From the NCBI GenBank assembly GCA_002724505.1, contig PBOV01000052.1:1-10085 (forward strand): a stretch of DNA of 10,085 nucleotides, in the 5' to 3' direction. Within the stretch, counting starts at the first letter, position 1, and the number at the start of each line of letters is the position of its first letter. A model generated the notes under the pieces. It was not told the origin of the DNA and did no database searches. It saw only the letters and a program-made list of their open reading frames with translations. Source of the DNA: Rhodospirillaceae bacterium (lineage in GTDB: Bacteria; Pseudomonadota; Alphaproteobacteria; MPNO01; UBA2964). Position numbers and translations under genes: made by a program. Shown here piece after piece: positions 7,120-10,085 of the stretch.

Positions 7120-7132
7120 TTGTCGTCGACAA
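7120..7132. promoter_or_regulatory. 13-bp palindrome, possible regulator binding site
   Basis: TTGTCG-T-CGACAA is a perfect 6-bp inverted repeat around a single base, midway between the divergent genes. A further TTGTC half-site lies at 7081-7085. TTGT...ACAA ends recall operators of several helix-turn-helix regulators (GntR and LacI types), but the spacing does not clearly fit one family. No regulator gene is in the window. Confidence 0.35.
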
Positions 7133-7222
7133 AAACCTCGGGCACGATGCTCAAATATACAACTTTTTTATGTGTATTTATTTATCCAACAGGCTTTATT
7201 GTTTTTGCAGAAAAGGTTCGCG

Positions 7223-8551
7223 ATGCCCGATAGCACACATAGAACAAATAACAATCTACAAGCTTACTGGATGCCGTTCACGGCTAACCGGCAGTTTAAA
7301 GAAGCCCCGCGCATGCTCGTAGGCGCAAAGGGGATGTACTACACGACGGATGAAGGAAAAAAGGTTCTAGATGGTTGTGCGGGCATGTGGTGCGTCAATG
7401 CTGGTCATGGGCGCGAACAAATAACCGAAGCAATTCGTTTTCAGGCGGGACAGATGGACTACGCAACCGCTTTTCAGATGAGTCATCCCCTCGCCTTTGA
7501 GCTATCGAGCCGTCTCGCCAATCAGCTTCCGAGCACTCTGGACCACGTATTCCTTGCTAATTCTGGATCAGAGGCCGTCGATACCGCACTAAAAATTGCA
7601 CTGGCCTATCACAGGGCGCGCGGAGAAGGGAATCGAACGCGTTTCATTGGGCGCGAAAGGGGTTATCACGGCGTCGGATTTGGGGGCACGGCAGTTGGCG
7701 GCATCGTCAATAACCGCAAACAATTTGGGAACATGCTAGGCGGGGTGGATCATTTGCCCCACACCCATAATCTCGAAAAAAATAGCTTTAGCCGTGGGCA
7801 ACCATTATGGGGAAATGAGTTGGCCAATAGTTTGGAAAATCTAGTCGCATTGCACGATGCATCAACAATTGCAGCAGTTATTGTTGAACCTATGGCCGGC
7901 TCGACAGGAGTCCTCATCCCCCCTGTTGGGTACCTCGATCGCCTGCGCGAGATTTGCACCAGACATGGAATTCTGTTGATTTTCGATGAGGTCATTACTG
8001 GATTTGGCCGCACAGGAGCATCCTTCGGCGCGGAACGGTTCAACGTACAGCCTGACCTAATGACAATGGCAAAGGGCCTTACCAATGGCGCCGTGCCAAT
8101 GTCAGCGGTTGGCATAAATAACTTAATTTACGATGCCCTAATGGAAGGTCCGCCAGAAATTATTGAATTATTCCACGGTTACACTTACTCCGGACATCCC
8201 CTCGCCTGCGCGGCGGCTCTGGCAGCACTCGAAATTTATGAAAACGAAAGATTGTTTGATCGATGCGCTGAATTAGAACTCTATTGGGAGGACGCGGTTC
8301 ATTCTCTGAGGGACCGCAAAAACGTCATTGATATTCGGAATATTGGCCTAGTTGCGGGCATTGAGCTGCTGCCGAGAGACGGCGCCCCAGCGGCACGCGG
8401 CTACGACTGTTTTATCCAATGCTTCAGGGAAGGGCTTCTCCTGCGTCAAACTGGTGACACGGTTGCCCTTGCGCCTCCCCTTATCATCGAAAAAGAAGAG
8501 ATCGACCGGACAGTCGAAATCTTAGGGAACGTCATTAACAGCCTCGACTAA
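7223..8551 (+). CDS. Omega-amino acid:pyruvate aminotransferase (beta-alanine--pyruvate transaminase)
   Basis: This 442-residue PLP-dependent class III aminotransferase should move the terminal amino group of beta-alanine or another omega-amino compound to pyruvate, giving a semialdehyde and alanine. Family-specific stretches are WMPFTANRQFK (16-26), MWCVNAGHG (55-63), FQMSHPLAFEL, GRERGYHGVGFGG (143-155) and SRGQP. PLP contacts are visible: GS at 115-116, Tyr148 stacking, Asp255 in IFDEVITGFGR, and catalytic Lys284 in MAKGLTNGAVPM. Arg408 in LLLRQTGD fits the substrate-carboxylate Arg of this family. The length equals that of characterised enzymes. An in-frame ATG at 7172 would add a hydrophobic stretch with no Shine-Dalgarno; the ATG at 7223 follows AAAAGG at good spacing and matches family starts. 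The amidohydrolase gene follows after 26 bp, so the two form an operon. The precise amine donor cannot be read from the sequence. Confidence 0.93.
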   Translation: MPDSTHRTNNNLQAYWMPFTANRQFKEAPRMLVGAKGMYYTTDEGKKVLDGCAGMWCVNAGHGREQITEAIRFQAGQMDYATAFQMSHPLAFELSSRLANQLPSTLDHVFLANSGSEAVDTALKIALAYHRARGEGNRTRFIGRERGYHGVGFGGTAVGGIVNNRKQFGNMLGGVDHLPHTHNLEKNSFSRGQPLWGNELANSLENLVALHDASTIAAVIVEPMAGSTGVLIPPVGYLDRLREICTRHGILLIFDEVITGFGRTGASFGAERFNVQPDLMTMAKGLTNGAVPMSAVGINNLIYDALMEGPPEIIELFHGYTYSGHPLACAAALAALEIYENERLFDRCAELELYWEDAVHSLRDRKNVIDIRNIGLVAGIELLPRDGAPAARGYDCFIQCFREGLLLRQTGDTVALAPPLIIEKEEIDRTVEILGNVINSLD

Positions 8552-8577
8552 ATATATTAAATGCAGGGAAATCTATT

Positions 8578-10085
8578 ATGAGCATAGCTGCTTTAAGCCC
8601 CGATTTAATTTTGACAAATGGGACCGTTCTTACAGCAGACCAGAACAATAACCAGGCTGAAGCGGTCGCAGTCTGGAATGGCCGGATCGGTGCGGTTGGC
8701 GCCAAGAGCGATATTGAGGTGCTAGGTGATAACCGAACCCAATTAGTTGATTTAAAAGGCCGCTGCGTTCTCCCCGGTCTTACAGATCCCCACGTGCATT
8801 TCGCAGACGGGGGGGCGTCCATGATGCACCGCCTAGATTGCCGCGATTTCTATTCCAACGTTCGGTCAATTCCTCAAATTATCGAAAAAATTTCTGAGCA
8901 AGCCCAATCGCAGTCCCCTGGCACATGGGTCGTCGCTCATGGCAGCCCGATGCAAGATTTTCGCATGCCAGAAGGTCGGTTTCCGACCCGACACGAGCTC
9001 GATGTCGCATCACCAAATAACCCGGTTACCATTAATTTCGGCGCACATATTACAATTGCCAACTCAAAAGCGCTCGAACTTGCTGGCGTCAATAAAAGTA
9101 CCGATGCACCACCCGGAGGAGCGATCGAGCTCGATGACAGCGGTGAGCTGAGCGGCAAGCTAGTCGAACGCGCTCAATATTTGGTGAGGGCGGTGGTGCC
9201 CGAATATAGCTACGAGCAGATGAAAAAGGGCATTTTATTTGCCTCTGAACGTTGCCTATCTCGGGGAATAACGAATATCCATGATATTGTGACCAACCAA
9301 GAATCAATCCGAGCGTATCAAGAATTAGAACAAGCAGGTGAGCTCCCGATAAGGGTGAGCCTTCTTATCCGCGTTATAGAGGCCGCCATTCAAAAGGAGA
9401 GTTTACTCAACCTGGGCATCAAGAATGGTTTTGGTAACGACTGGCTCCGCATAGGTGGTGTTAAAATGTCAATTGATGGCGGCATAACGGGCCACGTTGC
9501 AAAATTTTATGAACCCTATGTCGATGACCCCTGCCACGAAGGGCTGATCAGAATCGAACAGGGTGAGTTGGATGAGACTGTCAGTGCATATCATAAGGCT
9601 GGGCATCGCATCTGCATCCACGCCATCGGTGATGTCGCAATGGATATGGCACTGCGTTCGTTGGATAGTGTTCTTAAGGAGGATCCACGCGTCGACCATC
9701 GCCATCGCATTGAGCACCTCGGGAATTGGCTAGTTAACGACGAACGCTTAGATTTAATCAAACGCAACAATATTCTGCCTGTCCCCAACATTCCATTCAT
9801 GCATTATATATGGGAATCGTTGCTTGCCTGCATTGGCGATGAACGGCTTGAGGACAGCTTTAATATTAGAACAATGCTTGAGGCTGGGCTCCCGATTACC
9901 TCGGGTTCAGACGGCCCCGCCTATTGGCCGCTAGATTCGCTTAGAGATCTTGGCACAGCCGTATCCCGACAAACATGGACAGGCAAAACTGTAGGCGCGG
10001 ATCAAGCCGTTACCGTAGAAGAGGCAATTCGAATGTTTACAATTAATGCCGCGTATAACGCCTTCGAGGAAAAAATCAAAGGCTC
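8578..10085 (+). CDS. Amidohydrolase family 3 (YtcJ-like) metal-dependent hydrolase, C-terminus beyond window
   Basis: The frame stays open for 502 codons to the right edge; the family is usually about 540-570 residues, so only the end is missing. It resembles YtcJ and N-substituted formamide deformylase, which hydrolyse C-N bonds in a TIM barrel with a metal centre. The N-terminal beta-sandwich part (PDLILTNGTVLTAD, residues 8-21) leads to LPGLTDPHVHF with metal ligands His72 and His74. Further ligands seem complete: Lys296 in VKMSIDGG (likely carboxylated), His348 in CIHAIGD, His380 in HRIEHL and Asp445 in SGSDGPAYWPL. No signal peptide is seen. The ATG follows AGGGAA seven bases upstream; another ATG at 8561 reads only six codons. 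It lies 26 bp after the aminotransferase and is probably co-transcribed. It may release the amine that the aminotransferase uses, but the substrate is unproven. Confidence 0.9.
   Translation, partial: MSIAALSPDLILTNGTVLTADQNNNQAEAVAVWNGRIGAVGAKSDIEVLGDNRTQLVDLKGRCVLPGLTDPHVHFADGGASMMHRLDCRDFYSNVRSIPQIIEKISEQAQSQSPGTWVVAHGSPMQDFRMPEGRFPTRHELDVASPNNPVTINFGAHITIANSKALELAGVNKSTDAPPGGAIELDDSGELSGKLVERAQYLVRAVVPEYSYEQMKKGILFASERCLSRGITNIHDIVTNQESIRAYQELEQAGELPIRVSLLIRVIEAAIQKESLLNLGIKNGFGNDWLRIGGVKMSIDGGITGHVAKFYEPYVDDPCHEGLIRIEQGELDETVSAYHKAGHRICIHAIGDVAMDMALRSLDSVLKEDPRVDHRHRIEHLGNWLVNDERLDLIKRNNILPVPNIPFMHYIWESLLACIGDERLEDSFNIRTMLEAGLPITSGSDGPAYWPLDSLRDLGTAVSRQTWTGKTVGADQAVTVEEAIRMFTINAAYNAFEEKIKG

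Larger units (their letters stand above)
7002..7222. promoter_or_regulatory. Divergent control region between transporter operon and aminotransferase
   Basis: These 221 bp separate two divergent operons and are the most likely place for shared regulation. They contain a fair minus-strand promoter (7058-7087) and two short inverted repeats, described separately. A plus-strand promoter must also be here: TATACA at 7156-7161 is a possible -10, but I see no good -35 at the right distance. I see no convincing gene. Confidence 0.5.

Noticed and set aside
7172-7222. Upstream start of the aminotransferase that adds a hydrophobic, signal-like stretch
   Set aside because: No Shine-Dalgarno lies before 7172, the class III transaminase is cytoplasmic, and the start at 7223 gives the family length.
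7750-8115. A 121-codon minus-strand open frame inside the aminotransferase gene
   Set aside because: It is antisense to highly conserved PLP-enzyme motifs and explained by codon bias of the real gene.

Overview
The window looks like chromosomal DNA of a proteobacterium, most likely an alphaproteobacterium. This is inferred from the close resemblance of the aminotransferase to proteobacterial omega-amino-acid:pyruvate transaminases, the peptide-type ABC transporter parts, moderate GC and ordinary Shine-Dalgarno sites; no marker gene settles the taxonomy. I see no rRNA, tRNA, CRISPR array, insertion sequence or phage gene. The window is gene-dense and reads as a catabolic and uptake cluster for an amide-, ester- or amine-containing organic compound.

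Layout. Left block, minus strand: an alpha/beta hydrolase (1743-3035), a diverged paralogue of it (308-1627), and then the secreted substrate-binding protein of a family-5 (peptide/nickel type) ABC transporter, which runs off the left edge (1-266). Diverging from this block is a plus-strand amidase-signature hydrolase (3123-4511). Converging on the amidase is a minus-strand operon of two peptide-type ABC ATPases (6015-7001, then 5023-6006), followed by a small VOC/glyoxalase-fold protein (4580-4984). A 221-bp divergent intergenic region (7002-7222) separates that operon from a plus-strand pair: an omega-amino-acid:pyruvate aminotransferase (7223-8551) and an amidohydrolase-3 family metal-dependent hydrolase (8578 to the right edge, incomplete).

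How the parts may work together (inference). The binding protein and the two ATPases supply two of the three parts of one importer. Permease genes are absent from the window and probably lie beyond the left edge, downstream of the binding protein. Four intracellular hydrolases (two alpha/beta, one amidase, one amidohydrolase) could cleave ester, amide or formamide bonds of the imported compound. The aminotransferase could then pass an omega-amino group to pyruvate, giving a semialdehyde and alanine. No semialdehyde dehydrogenase or regulator gene is visible. The substrate cannot be read from the sequence.

Points worth attention are the unusual paired alpha/beta hydrolases, an Arg in place of an oxyanion-loop Gly in the amidase, four-cysteine C-terminal motifs in both ABC ATPases, and short inverted repeats in the divergent control region.
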